Source of the DNA: Treponema sp.
Lineage (GTDB): Bacteria; Spirochaetota; Spirochaetia; Treponematales; Breznakiellaceae
Length of the DNA stretch: 64,000 nucleotides
Direction: 5' to 3'
NCBI GenBank assembly: GCA_009781475.1
Contig: WQYB01000003.1
Span: forward strand, 25,488 to 89,487
The position numbers and the translations under genes were made by a program. This document shows positions 51,042-60,937 of the stretch, piece by piece. Position 1 is the first letter of the stretch. The number at the start of each line of letters is the position of its first letter. The notes beneath the pieces were generated by a model. The model saw only the letters and a program-made list of their open reading frames with translations, did not search any database and was not told the DNA's origin.

Positions 51042-54000
51042 TCACCAGCAAATTAGTTTTTCTCTGTCGTTTACAAATCCATAATTTGTAAAATATTTTG
51101 CATACTCGCTTTTTGCTGCATCTTGACCGTTAATTTTTTCCAATACAATTTTATTTTGCGGCATTATCATTCTTGTTCGCGGTATTTTTAACATTTCAAT
51201 TAACCGTGGAATATCGTGATCATCTGTTTTTATTAAAATTTGGAGTTCCTTGCCTGTTTTTGCAGACATGGCAAGAAGGTTTGAGCCTTTATAATAAAGC
51301 CTGTTACCGGAGCTTCTGGCGCATAACTTGTATTTAATATTGGAAAAATCTATTTCCAAACCTGCCGGGCTTGCCGGGTCTGCGGCGTTCATCCAGAAAA
51401 ATTCATTAAAACTTTCTGCTTTTTCAAGCTCGGAAGCAATCGAAGGAGACGCAAATTGCAAAGAATTAACACCTGCAAAAAAACGGCCTGTTACAAGTTC
51501 GCCTGCAAGTTCCATCCGCCGCATGGTAGGAAGCAGTTTTGACCATGATAAAACAGAAGATTCGTATTCCAAAAACGGACGGCATAAAATTCCCCAGCGG
51601 CTTAGTAAAAGACGCACACGATCGCGGTTAAGAGCATCTTCTTCGATAGGATCGATATCTGATAATGAACTATTTGTATAATAATCATTTGTTAAAAGCG
51701 AAAACCAGTTACCGTGTACAGGCGCTCCGCCTTTCCAGCGGTTTTTTAAAGCGCTCGGAATTTTCGGCTTGCGTCCAAACGAATAATTGTTATTCGAAAT
51801 TTGCGGTATCTCAATTTCTTTTGGAATAAAGCCGTGTTCTATACCTCTTCTTACAGGATCATAAGAATCTGCGGTTAAATTACCTTTCCAAACTTCATCC
51901 CATAAAGATTCTGTGCAGGTACGGCTGTCTGTATTTAATTCGTTTTTTATTTCCCAAAAATCTCGCGGACGGTTAAAAAAAGCCGATGTTATTAATTTTT
52001 CCATCATGTTATTTGTTTCTGTATTTTTTTGGTTTTCAAAAGCCAATTCCAAATCTTCCGGATGACAAAAACTAATTTTTTCTTTTCCGCCTGTTCCGTA
52101 CCATACAAGATTCCCTTCGCGTATCTGTTTATTTAATTTTTCAGGATCATACATTGAGTTTCTTGCATAAAATATTTCTGTTTCCCATAACTTAGCGGTT
52201 GCACTCCAAGCCTGAAGATTATTTTTAAAAATCGAATCATCATTTCCGCCCAATCCGTGTTTAAGTGCAAGAAATGGAACAATTAACGAAGCCGCTCTTT
52301 CTTTTATTTCTGCTCTTGCTTTTTTGCGTGAGAGACGTAAAAGCAATTCTAGATTTTCTCTATCGCAAATTAAAGGAGTTTGCGTTGTTTCAGATTCTGC
52401 GTCTTCACAAATAATGTCATTAAAAACTTCATCAACTTCTGCAAGGGCGTTAATAGCGTCTTCTGTTTCACTTATTGCCGTGCCGAATATTTTGCTTATT
52501 TGTTCTGCAGAAATTGGTCCTTCATAACGCAGCCATTGACCAAGAATACTTAAAGGTTCTTTTTCCCAAGTTTCTTCCCATTCACTGTGAACAATTGATG
52601 CTATTTTTGCGCCGTTTCGTTTAATTGTTTTTATTTTCTGTGTATCGATTGTATTTATAATTTCCTGCGGTATAAATGAACATAAAGATTCCCATTCATT
52701 TAAAGGTATGGCGATTCTTTCTTTTACCCATTCAACTAAAGAGCGTTCGTTATCAGGAGCGTATCCGTATTTTTCTCTTCTCAGCCTTGAAACAAAATCT
52801 TCTATTATTAATTTTTTTAAGACAGGACGCAATGATGCGTTGTTTATTGCTTCTTCAATAATTTTGTCGGAAAGGGTTGCGGATTTTGAACCTATTAAAT
52901 CTTTTCGATCGTCATATTCATATACGAAATTGTCTGTTTCGGCTCTTACAACATCATTGGAAAAAGGACTTGGTGTATTTGTTTGAAAAAACGATAAAGT
53001 TATTTCACCATTATTTATGGAAGAAATTAAATCGTTAAACCCCGTCATGTCGAATGTGTCGATAAGGCAGCTTCGCCATGCTTCAGTTGTTACGGGAAAA
53101 CCATCTTCTTCCATTACGGCGTCAAAAAGGCGTTTTGATCTTTGGCGCATGAGCCAAAGCGGAGTGCGTTTGCCAAACGGCGCTTTTGGAAGTAAAAGAC
53201 TGCGTTCTGCTGCTTCGCGGAACGCTGCGCCGAAAATACCGGAGCTTTCCAGGCGGTTTCTGAAAAACCTCTGCGCTCTTGTAATTCCGCCTGTATCACA
53301 ATTTTCAAGAGATAAAAGCGCTTTTCTGAATATTTCTTCTATGTGATGCCCTGTTTCTTCGATGCCAAGATTAGGCAGTAAAAATAAAATATTGTCATCG
53401 GTAGAAAAAGAAGCTACACGCAGTTTAATTGTTTCTTCAAGTTCTGTGCTTAAAGCAAGTGAAAGCGGATAATTAATTTGTCCGCCTCTGAAACTGTGAA
53501 CTACTACGGAGCAAAAATCCCTGTTTTGTTCGTTACCTTTTATTATTTCAATAATAATGTTTTTATTGTCAGATAACGGAAGACCTCTTTGCGATATGCC
53601 TTGCTGTTTTAAAAAATTATTAAGAGAATTATATGCACATGCGGGAAGGTCTGATGGAATACTGGCGCTTTTATTAAATTCTTCCAGTATTAAAAGTAAT
53701 TTTTTGGTCAGGTTAACGCTTCTGAATTGTATATCCGCTTTCCAGAACGGAATATAATCAGACCTTTTTTCCAGCGGAGTAACTTCTACAGATTCATCGC
53801 TGATGCTGTCTATCCGCCAGCCTCTCGCTCCAAAATCAAAATGATCGCCGACTCGTCTTTCCCAGACAAACTCTTCGTCAAGCTCTCCTATTTTTGTTCT
53901 GTCAGGAAGCCTTATCGAATAATGTCCGCGGTTTGTTATAACACCGCTTGATGTATAGAGCAGGGTAGTGGTTCCGTCCATTATACCGATTGTTCCTTCT

Positions 54001-55502
54001 GTATTTTCAAGCCAAAGACGCTGTTTTACATCACGCAGTCTGGATTTACTGTTAAGGTTTTCCTTTGACGAAAGCCCTGCAAGCATTCGTATAACACGTT
54101 TATATGAATCGTAATTAAGATTTTTAAAAATATAAAAAGTTTTTATAAGTTCATAAAGTTCTTCGATGTTTCTGTCTTTTTCCGAACAAAGAGCGAGCAC
54201 CAATTGCGCAAGAATGTCCTGCGGATTTTCTATAGGAAAAATTTCTTCTATATCTCTTTCTTCAACGGCGTTTTTTATAGCGGCTGCTATTAAAAGGTCT
54301 TTGCCATGAAAGGCAAAAAGTTTTCCCTTGCTTGTCTGTCCTACACTGTGACCTGCTCTTCCTATCCGCTGTAAAACCTGCGACACATTACCCGGGCTTC
54401 CTGCAAGAATAACTTCATCTATGTCACCGATGTCGATACCAAGTTCCAAAGAAGCAGTTGCAACAACACATGGAAGTATTCCTTGCGCTAGTCCTTTTTC
54501 TACGCTGCGTCTTAGTTCTTTTGCAAGAGATCCGTGGTGTGGAAAAGCGATTGCTCCTTTAAGATCCCGTCCTGTTGGGTTTCCGTTATGCGCAAAAAAG
54601 ATGGCTCCTTCCTGATTGATCAAGTGACAAAGACGTTCCGCTCTTTTTCGTGATTCCGCGAATACAAGTAAAGTCGCTCCTTCCCAAATTCGTTTTAAAA
54701 CATAATTGATTAACGGAGTATAACGGCTTGCAAAATTAGCATTATTATTAAATATATATGTGTCTGTATCTTCTGTTTGTTCCAAAGAAGTAATATCCGG
54801 AAACTCAACACTAAACTCAATTTTCTTTTGTGCGGGAGGAGAGACAATATGAACATTTTTCCCGACAAATTCTGCGGTTACTTGAGGATTACGGACAGTA
54901 GCAGAAAGACTTATTCGCTGAAAATCCCCCGCAATTAATTTTAGCCTTTCTATTTGGCACGAAAGATACGCGCCTCTTTTATTTCCGATTATCGCGTGTA
55001 CTTCGTCTATAATTAAACATTTAACATTCGATAAAACTATCCTGCCTTTTGGATTTAATAAAATAATCGCAAGGCTTTCCGGAGTAAGAACAAGTATCGA
55101 AGGAGGTTTAATAAAAAACTTTCTGCGCGCGGATTGCGGAGTGTCGCCAGACCTTGTTTCTACACGAACAGGCGGAAATGCAAGACCTTCTTTTTCAAAT
55201 TGTGTTTTTATTGCCGCTAAAGGTAAAAGTAAATTTCGTTTTATATCTTCGTTTAATGCTTTAAGAGGAGAAACATAAATAACAGATAATTTTTCCGCAG
55301 GATATTCATTTCTGCAAAAGCTGGAAATAGCCGAAAGAAAAGCTGTGAGAGTTTTACCGCTGCCTGTAGGAGCCAGTGCCAAAACATTTTCGCCTCTTTC
55401 AATTAAAGGCCACGCCTGTATTTGTACAGGCGTGGGTTTTTCGAAAGTTTCTGCAAACCAGGTGCGGATTATCGGATGAAAAGTTTCCGGTAATTTACCC
55501 AA
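51042..55502 (-). CDS. lhr: Lhr-type large DEAD/DEAH helicase
   Basis: The product is 1486 aa, consistent with long-form Lhr. The N-terminal RecA-like domain has the Q-motif PTPVQIQAWPLI, Walker A LALAPTGSGKTLTA, motif II CLIIDEVHAI and motif III LSATVRNP. The second RecA domain has VATASLELGIDIGDIDEVI and QRIGRAGHSVGQ. It is followed by winged-helix and the large C-terminal Lhr domains (FGARGWRIDSI, RMELAGELVTGRFF). Lhr proteins translocate 3' to 5' on ssDNA and unwind RNA-DNA hybrids, and are linked to repair. The TTG start lies inside the last codons of oadA (8-bp overlap), so the helicase is translated from the oad operon. Confidence 0.92.
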   Translation of the reverse strand: MGKLPETFHPIIRTWFAETFEKPTPVQIQAWPLIERGENVLALAPTGSGKTLTAFLSAISSFCRNEYPAEKLSVIYVSPLKALNEDIKRNLLLPLAAIKTQFEKEGLAFPPVRVETRSGDTPQSARRKFFIKPPSILVLTPESLAIILLNPKGRIVLSNVKCLIIDEVHAIIGNKRGAYLSCQIERLKLIAGDFQRISLSATVRNPQVTAEFVGKNVHIVSPPAQKKIEFSVEFPDITSLEQTEDTDTYIFNNNANFASRYTPLINYVLKRIWEGATLLVFAESRKRAERLCHLINQEGAIFFAHNGNPTGRDLKGAIAFPHHGSLAKELRRSVEKGLAQGILPCVVATASLELGIDIGDIDEVILAGSPGNVSQVLQRIGRAGHSVGQTSKGKLFAFHGKDLLIAAAIKNAVEERDIEEIFPIENPQDILAQLVLALCSEKDRNIEELYELIKTFYIFKNLNYDSYKRVIRMLAGLSSKENLNSKSRLRDVKQRLWLENTEGTIGIMDGTTTLLYTSSGVITNRGHYSIRLPDRTKIGELDEEFVWERRVGDHFDFGARGWRIDSISDESVEVTPLEKRSDYIPFWKADIQFRSVNLTKKLLLILEEFNKSASIPSDLPACAYNSLNNFLKQQGISQRGLPLSDNKNIIIEIIKGNEQNRDFCSVVVHSFRGGQINYPLSLALSTELEETIKLRVASFSTDDNILFLLPNLGIEETGHHIEEIFRKALLSLENCDTGGITRAQRFFRNRLESSGIFGAAFREAAERSLLLPKAPFGKRTPLWLMRQRSKRLFDAVMEEDGFPVTTEAWRSCLIDTFDMTGFNDLISSINNGEITLSFFQTNTPSPFSNDVVRAETDNFVYEYDDRKDLIGSKSATLSDKIIEEAINNASLRPVLKKLIIEDFVSRLRREKYGYAPDNERSLVEWVKERIAIPLNEWESLCSFIPQEIINTIDTQKIKTIKRNGAKIASIVHSEWEETWEKEPLSILGQWLRYEGPISAEQISKIFGTAISETEDAINALAEVDEVFNDIICEDAESETTQTPLICDRENLELLLRLSRKKARAEIKERAASLIVPFLALKHGLGGNDDSIFKNNLQAWSATAKLWETEIFYARNSMYDPEKLNKQIREGNLVWYGTGGKEKISFCHPEDLELAFENQKNTETNNMMEKLITSAFFNRPRDFWEIKNELNTDSRTCTESLWDEVWKGNLTADSYDPVRRGIEHGFIPKEIEIPQISNNNYSFGRKPKIPSALKNRWKGGAPVHGNWFSLLTNDYYTNSSLSDIDPIEEDALNRDRVRLLLSRWGILCRPFLEYESSVLSWSKLLPTMRRMELAGELVTGRFFAGVNSLQFASPSIASELEKAESFNEFFWMNAADPASPAGLEIDFSNIKYKLCARSSGNRLYYKGSNLLAMSAKTGKELQILIKTDDHDIPRLIEMLKIPRTRMIMPQNKIVLEKINGQDAAKSEYAKYFTNYGFVNDREKLICW

Positions 55503-57255
55503 TTTTTGCTATTGGCTGTTTTGACGCGGCTTGTGTTCCAGTCGGGACAAGGAAGTGTACTTTACCTGCCACGTTTGTTTTTATTTCAAGTTCCATCTTC
55601 ATGGATTCTAAAATTAAAATAGTTTCGCCGGGTTTTACATCCTGACCTTCAGACGCTACATAACGAAGAACAGTTCCCGCAACAGGAGCTACAATAGTAT
55701 CACCGCCTGCAGTTGTCGTTGATGGAGCTGCCGGTGCTGCCGCTGCGCCAGCCGGAGCTACGGCTACAGTTCCAGCAGGAGCTACAACAACATCGTAATT
55801 TGCGCCGTTTACATTTATCGAGTAACGCGCAGCTTGTGAAGCAGCTTGCCCTGCAGGTGCGGATGCGGGAGCGGCTGAAACTTCAGCTTCAGGTTTAAAT
55901 ACAACAGGTCCTTCTGCGCGTTTTTTAAAGAAGTCCGGAGCAACTTTTGGGAACATGGCTAGTGTAAGAACATCTTCTGTAGATACATTATTACCAAGTA
56001 TTTTTTTTGCTTCTTCTTCAAGTTTTGAATATTCCGCGGGGATTTCGTCTGCAGGGCGGCATGTCATTTCTTTTTCCATCTTTAAAGCATCAAGCGCTTT
56101 TTTTACAAGGTCTGAATTTTTTGGAGCAGGACAGGCTCCGTATTTACCTGCGACAAGATCCTGGAACTCGCCTGAAAGTTTGTTATAACGTCCGAAAAGT
56201 ACGTTAAAAACTGCCTGAGTTCCGACGATTTGGCTTGTAGGTGTTACAAGCGGCGGATAACCTGCGTCTTTTTGTACAACTGCGATTTCTTTAAGAACAT
56301 CGTCCATCTTGTCGGCGGCTCCTTGTTCTTTAAGCTGGCTTTCCATATTGCTTAACATTCCGCCTGGAACCTGGCTGACTAAAAGACGTGTATCTGCTCC
56401 GAGGAAGCTCGATTCAAATTTTTTATAATTTTTGCGGACTTCGCGGAAGTATGCTGCGATTTCAAGTAACAGGTTTATATCCAATCCTGTGTCGTATTCG
56501 GTTCCTTTAAAAATTTCTACCATTGTTTCTGTCGGGCTGTGGCTTGTTCCCATCGACATCGAAGAAATTGTCGTATCAAGAATTTCCGCTCCGGCTTCGG
56601 CGCACTTTGTTAAAGTCGCTACCGACATACCTGTAGTGGCATGAGTGTGGATTTCGACAGGAAGGGTTGTTACTTTTTTTATTGCCTTTACAAGATCGTA
56701 GCCTTCGTAAGGTTTTAAAAGTCCTGCCATGTCTTTTATACAAATTGAATCCGCGCCGATATCAACAAGCTGTTTTGCAAATTCGGCGTATTTTTCTATT
56801 GTGTGGAATGGTGTTACAGCGTAAGAAATAGTCGCTTGAATATGCTTACCTGTTTTTTTTGCGGCTTCTGTTGCGGTTTTAAAATTGCGGGGATCGTTAC
56901 ATGCGTCAAAAATACGGAAAATATCGACGCCGTTTTTTGCGGCATATTCTACGAATTTGGCGACAACATCATCGCCGTAATGGCGGTAGCCTAAAAGATT
57001 TTGACCGCGAAGAAGCATCATTATAGGAGTTTTGGGAAGAGCTTTTTTTAATTTCTTTAATCTTTCCCACGGATCTTCATTAAGAAATCTGATACATGCG
57101 TCGAAAGTAGCTCCGCCCCATGCTTCCAGTGCGTAAAAACCTGCTTTATCAAGTTTGTCGCAGATCGGCAGCATATCCGCAGTTACCATGCGGGTAGCAA
57201 ACAATGACTGATGCGCATCACGCAATACTAAATCGGTTAATTTTACTTTTGGCAT
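55495..57255 (-). CDS. oadA: Oxaloacetate decarboxylase / carboxyltransferase alpha subunit with biotin domain
   Basis: The product is about 586 aa. The carboxyltransferase TIM barrel starts LTDLVLRDAHQSLFATRM. The conserved-carboxylase helical domain and an Ala/Pro-rich linker follow, then a biotinyl domain with the attachment Lys in ILESMKMELEI. In Na+-pumping decarboxylases it transfers CO2 from oxaloacetate to biotin. I take ATG 57255 as start (AAGGA 7 nt upstream) over the tracked ATG 57264. The gamma subunit gene precedes it, but the beta subunit (the sodium pump) is absent from the window. Confidence 0.93.
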   Translation of the reverse strand: MPKVKLTDLVLRDAHQSLFATRMVTADMLPICDKLDKAGFYALEAWGGATFDACIRFLNEDPWERLKKLKKALPKTPIMMLLRGQNLLGYRHYGDDVVAKFVEYAAKNGVDIFRIFDACNDPRNFKTATEAAKKTGKHIQATISYAVTPFHTIEKYAEFAKQLVDIGADSICIKDMAGLLKPYEGYDLVKAIKKVTTLPVEIHTHATTGMSVATLTKCAEAGAEILDTTISSMSMGTSHSPTETMVEIFKGTEYDTGLDINLLLEIAAYFREVRKNYKKFESSFLGADTRLLVSQVPGGMLSNMESQLKEQGAADKMDDVLKEIAVVQKDAGYPPLVTPTSQIVGTQAVFNVLFGRYNKLSGEFQDLVAGKYGACPAPKNSDLVKKALDALKMEKEMTCRPADEIPAEYSKLEEEAKKILGNNVSTEDVLTLAMFPKVAPDFFKKRAEGPVVFKPEAEVSAAPASAPAGQAASQAARYSINVNGANYDVVVAPAGTVAVAPAGAAAAPAAPSTTTAGGDTIVAPVAGTVLRYVASEGQDVKPGETILILESMKMELEIKTNVAGKVHFLVPTGTQAASKQPIAKIG

Positions 57256-57282
57256 TTTTCCCATCCTTTTTAAAAATTTATA

Positions 57283-57507
57283 TTAGTTATTTGTTTTTCT
57301 GTATTCTGTAACAGCGGCGGTAATGGCTGCGATTACGCCATCGTTTGATTTTTCGCCGGCAAAAGCGCTTCCTTCTTTTTGTATGTTAAATTTGGCTTCT
57401 ATGCCTCTGCCAAGTTTTGTTAATAAAGCAATCATTAATGTGAAAATAATACCCATACCAATAAGATGTAAAATACTGCCCTGATTGATCATTTCTATTA
57501 AGGTCAT
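57283..57507 (-). CDS. oadG: Oxaloacetate decarboxylase gamma subunit
   Basis: The product is 74 aa: one N-terminal membrane helix (LHLIGMGIIFTLMIALLTKLGRG) and a polar C terminus. This is the size and layout of OadG, which assembles and anchors the alpha and beta subunits and binds zinc in characterised enzymes. GGAGG precedes the ATG. It lies directly upstream of oadA, which is the main support for the call. Confidence 0.8.
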   Translation of the reverse strand: MTLIEMINQGSILHLIGMGIIFTLMIALLTKLGRGIEAKFNIQKEGSAFAGEKSNDGVIAAITAAVTEYRKTNN

Positions 57508-57561
57508 AGATCCTCCAAATTGATTTTATATTACAGGAAAATTCAAGCGGTTACAAGGGTA

Positions 57562-58611
57562 CTATTTAAGTTTTTTCCGCAATTTGCGGCGGCGGTTTCT
57601 TTCTGCGGCTTCTTCAGCGCTTTCAGTTTCTGATTTACCGTTTTCTTCATTGTTGTAAATACGGATTACTTCCTTGTCAGGAAGGCGTGACGCAATTATG
57701 AGCCAAATTGCTCCGAACAGCATCATAAAAAAGCATAAAACCTGTCCTGTAGAAAAACTAAGAAGCGGGTGCGCGTATGCTGTCGGAAGAGTAGTTTTTA
57801 CAATTTCGAACCGATAGCCAAGATGCGAATCCGGTTCGCGGAAATACTCGATTATGAAACGGAAAAAACCATAACCTATAAAATATAAACCGATTAAAAA
57901 CCCTTTAAATGGTTTTCGATTACGGAAAATCCAGATAATCGCCCAAAGAACAATACCTTCAAATAAGGCTTCGTATAATTGAGAAGGGTGGCGGGGAAGG
58001 TTAACATACAAAAGACCTGTTATATCGATACCGGTTTTTGCCGCTATTTCCTGCACCCACGGTTCGTATGCAGGAAGCAATTCTGTTCTTGTTATATCAT
58101 TATATGGAAAAATTATTCCTAACGGACCTGATGTTACCCTGCCGTAAAGTTCGGCATTGATAAAATTGCCAAGCCGTCCGAATGTATAACCAAGCGGGAT
58201 CGCCGCAGCAAACATATCGCCTATTTCACGGAAACTGTATTTTTTAACCTTTGCATAAAGTATTACTGCAAGAAGTCCGCCTATTGCGCCACCGTGATAA
58301 CTCATGCCCTGAAGCCCTGTGAACTTTCCGCGTCCGTCGAATGGCCAGAAAATCAGCCAGGGTTTTAACCAATATGTGTTGTCGCCGTAGTAAAATAAAG
58401 TTGAAAAAAGTCTTGCACCTAAAAGCAGTCCCAGTATTCCCCAGACAAACAAACTGGAAAGCGCGTCTTCTGACATCGGAAAGTTTCGCTCTCTAACTTG
58501 TCTTCGGTATATATAATAGGCGGTCGCAAATGCAAATATAAACATTAGCCCGTACCAGCGAAACGGTAAACCGGGAATTATTACAGGGTTAAGCCATGAT
58601 GGAAAATCCAT
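57562..58611 (-). CDS. lgt: Prolipoprotein diacylglyceryl transferase
   Basis: The product is 349 aa with about seven membrane segments. Signature residues are seen in GLQGMSYHGGAIGGLL (essential His), IPLGYTFGRLGNFINAELYGRVT (essential Arg/Asn) and HPSQLYEALFEGI. It transfers diacylglycerol to the lipobox Cys of prolipoproteins, of which this window encodes many. A Lys/Arg/Glu-rich C-terminal tail makes it longer than the usual 260-290 residues. The ATG follows the MinD-like stop as TAAAATG. Confidence 0.95.
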   Translation of the reverse strand: MDFPSWLNPVIIPGLPFRWYGLMFIFAFATAYYIYRRQVRERNFPMSEDALSSLFVWGILGLLLGARLFSTLFYYGDNTYWLKPWLIFWPFDGRGKFTGLQGMSYHGGAIGGLLAVILYAKVKKYSFREIGDMFAAAIPLGYTFGRLGNFINAELYGRVTSGPLGIIFPYNDITRTELLPAYEPWVQEIAAKTGIDITGLLYVNLPRHPSQLYEALFEGIVLWAIIWIFRNRKPFKGFLIGLYFIGYGFFRFIIEYFREPDSHLGYRFEIVKTTLPTAYAHPLLSFSTGQVLCFFMMLFGAIWLIIASRLPDKEVIRIYNNEENGKSETESAEEAAERNRRRKLRKKLK

Positions 58612-58612
58612 T

Positions 58613-59752
58613 TTAAACCTTATAACCTTGCTGAATAGCTTTAGTCAGTTTCAATTTAATAAAATTATTTTCTTTTTTTAATTTAGAAATTTCCAATTGT
58701 TGTGTTTTTACCGTTTCGATTAAATCACCCTGGCTCATAGCGCCCGAATGCAGTAAATCTTCGATATATTCCATCTTTGTATCAAAATCAATTTCTGCTT
58801 CCAGTTCTGCTTCCTGAAAACTGTCTTCAATTTGCTTGTCATCCGGCGTGTAATTATCTTCAGGGCTTTCAAGGATTTTATCGGCGATGCGGTAAACTGC
58901 CTGTGATAAAACCGATTGAGGTTTATAAAGTAAAATCGGCAATCTTGAAGCAAGTGCTGTATCCTGAAGCGTATCGCGGTAAATAATTCCCATGTGTTCG
59001 ATTTTTAAATCAAGATATTCTTCGCACGAACGGCGGATCTTCATAGCGACATCGGCGTTTTTAGGCTCGTCTACCATGTTCATGATAAGACGCGGGCGAA
59101 GGTTATCAAGACGTTTAACAAATTTTTCGTGAGAGACAGGATCGATTTTTTGAATTTCGGGCAGTAATTTTGGAATGTAAATATGACCCGCTCCGTCTTT
59201 GCGCATCTTTTCCAAATGAGCGCGTGCTTTTGATCCTCTTGTGCATGAGCTGAACATCAATCTGAATACTGTATTTTTCAAAAAAACATAAGCGTTTAAA
59301 ACTGCTGTTACAGCAGGAGCAGAAACGACAATACCTTGATTGGAAAGCAGAAAAAAATCCAGAATGGATTGATGAGTTCCCGCTCCTAAATCCAGAATTA
59401 AAATATCAGTATCATCTTTTAAAGCTAATAATTGTTTGACAAGAGCTTTACGCTGGGTAGCTGTAAGATTGGCAGTTCCCGGTATTTCGTTGTCTCCCGG
59501 TATAAAGCGAAGCCCGCGTACATCAGTTTCAGCGATTACATCAGAGAAATTTGATTTGACATTATTCAGATATGTCCCGATTCCCGCTTTTGGCGCATGA
59601 TGCCCCAATACAAGATGCAGGTTGGAAGCTCCAAGGTCAAGGTCGGCAAGAACAACACTTTTTCCTGCCTGCGCAAACGACACCGCCAAATTTGCGGAAA
59701 CTAAAGATTTGCCGACACCGCCTTTTCCGCTTGCTATTGGAATAACACGCAT
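58613..59752 (-). CDS. MinD/ParA-like ATPase (FlhG-like)
   Basis: The product is about 379 aa. The deviant Walker A is SGKGGVGKS, with Walker A' VVLADLDLGASNLHLVLG and the ILILDLGAG segment. The C-terminal roughly 60 residues form a coiled coil (LIETVKTQQLEISKLKKEN). ParA/MinD/FlhG ATPases position flagella, divisomes or chromosomes; NLHLVLG is typical of FlhG-like members, but no flagellar gene is near. I take ATG 59752, with GGAGG 5 nt upstream, over the tracked TTG 59767. It is one base after the preceding stop (TAAAATG). Confidence 0.85.
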   Translation of the reverse strand: MRVIPIASGKGGVGKSLVSANLAVSFAQAGKSVVLADLDLGASNLHLVLGHHAPKAGIGTYLNNVKSNFSDVIAETDVRGLRFIPGDNEIPGTANLTATQRKALVKQLLALKDDTDILILDLGAGTHQSILDFFLLSNQGIVVSAPAVTAVLNAYVFLKNTVFRLMFSSCTRGSKARAHLEKMRKDGAGHIYIPKLLPEIQKIDPVSHEKFVKRLDNLRPRLIMNMVDEPKNADVAMKIRRSCEEYLDLKIEHMGIIYRDTLQDTALASRLPILLYKPQSVLSQAVYRIADKILESPEDNYTPDDKQIEDSFQEAELEAEIDFDTKMEYIEDLLHSGAMSQGDLIETVKTQQLEISKLKKENNFIKLKLTKAIQQGYKV

Positions 59753-59753
59753 T

Positions 59754-60152
59754 TTATCCTCCGCCAACTTCGTCTGTAATTGATTGAGGTTCTGCTGTTT
59801 TCCGTAAATCCTTGATAATCAGCAGAACAGCGGCAAAGGAAAGCAAATCGCCGCATAATATATTACTTTGTACAATTATATCCTGTTTGGAAATTATAGA
59901 CCAGATCAATAGAATAATAATACCAATGCATTTTCCTGCCAGGAAAAGCGGCAGATATGCTCTAAAACGGTCTGTATCAAGCCATAAAAACAGCGCCATT
60001 AATGGAAATAAAGCTAATGGAACGGCAAAAATCACCACTATGAAAAGACCGGGATTGTTTCTTAAAATGAGCAGCAAAAAAAACGTAAGGGTTATAAATC
60101 TGACACATTCATATACAAAAAGACCCGGTTTTACAATCTGTACCAATTTCAT
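59754..60152 (-). CDS. Small integral membrane protein, unknown
   Basis: This 132-aa protein has about four membrane segments (FITLTFFLLLILR, LFIVVIFAVPLALFPLMALFLWL, KCIGIIILLIWSII, DLLSFAAVLLIIKDL). No family is recognised. Its stop overlaps the Shine-Dalgarno of the MinD-like gene, so they are coupled and may act together at the membrane. Confidence 0.65.
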   Translation of the reverse strand: MKLVQIVKPGLFVYECVRFITLTFFLLLILRNNPGLFIVVIFAVPLALFPLMALFLWLDTDRFRAYLPLFLAGKCIGIIILLIWSIISKQDIIVQSNILCGDLLSFAAVLLIIKDLRKTAEPQSITDEVGGG

Positions 60153-60244
60153 ATTAATAAAAAATAGTACGCAAAACGATATTAATCAAGGGTGGTTTAA
60201 TTGAAAATTCCTCACGCAAAGACACATTGAACCTATTGTTCGCA

Positions 60245-60256
60245 GGTGACAGTCAC
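60245..60256. repeat. GTGACAGTCAC dispersed motif
   Basis: GGTGACAGTCAC is a short palindrome of the same type as the motifs at 23153, 24533 and 41109. It lies in the divergent intergenic region. Confidence 0.4.
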
Positions 60257-60322
60257 TTTTCTCATTAATTCCTCTGTAGATAAATCATTTTAAATGTATT
60301 AAAATGATAAAAGGAGTATATA

Positions 60323-60925
60323 ATGAAATTTAAGTTAATTTATATCCTTTTTATTGTTTTAATTACCCTTTTGGGTTGCGATAATCCGCCTTTGGAAGAA
60401 ATGGAAAATGCCCGTGAAGCTGTTTTTAGAGCGGCAAGTGACCCGAATGTCACTGCTTACGCCGCTGATACTTTGGCTCGTGCCCGTGACAGCCTAAGGC
60501 GTATGGAAACCGAAGCAGATTCCAAAAGTTATGACGCTGCCAGAAATCACGCTGCAGAAGCTATATCGGCTGCTAATAGAGCTATAGAAGAAGGAAGGCT
60601 TCGTGCAGATACTGCGGTAAGGGAAGTAATAGTAAATGATTCCGGTCTTTCAAGGCAGGCAAGTATTGATGCCAATGCTGTAGTACAGGAAGAAATTGAA
60701 GAAACTTTAAGAAATATTAACGGCGCTCGTTATGCGCTTTTGGATCTTGATTATGATTCACTGGATTTAAGAATAGCCCGTGTTTTTAATATACTTGATC
60801 AGGCAGAAGCTGATATTCTTGCAGGAAGGTATCAGGATGCTTTGGATAAGATAAGAGAAATACGTGAAGAACTTGTCAGGATTAATCAGCTTATCGCAAG
60901 CACTGTTACATTAAGAAAAAAATAA
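60323..60925 (+). CDS. DUF4398-like helical lipoprotein
   Basis: The product is 200 aa. The signal peptide ends in the lipobox TLLGCDN. The mature part is almost entirely charged heptad-like helix (MENAREAVFRAASDPN, RARDSLRRMETEADSKSYDAARNHAAEA). This resembles DUF4398 lipoproteins of spirochaetes. It is probably attached to a membrane and interacts with the cell envelope. AGGAG precedes the ATG. ilvN follows after 12 nt. Confidence 0.72.
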   Translation: MKFKLIYILFIVLITLLGCDNPPLEEMENAREAVFRAASDPNVTAYAADTLARARDSLRRMETEADSKSYDAARNHAAEAISAANRAIEEGRLRADTAVREVIVNDSGLSRQASIDANAVVQEEIEETLRNINGARYALLDLDYDSLDLRIARVFNILDQAEADILAGRYQDALDKIREIREELVRINQLIASTVTLRKK

Positions 60926-60937
60926 CGCGGGTTTATA

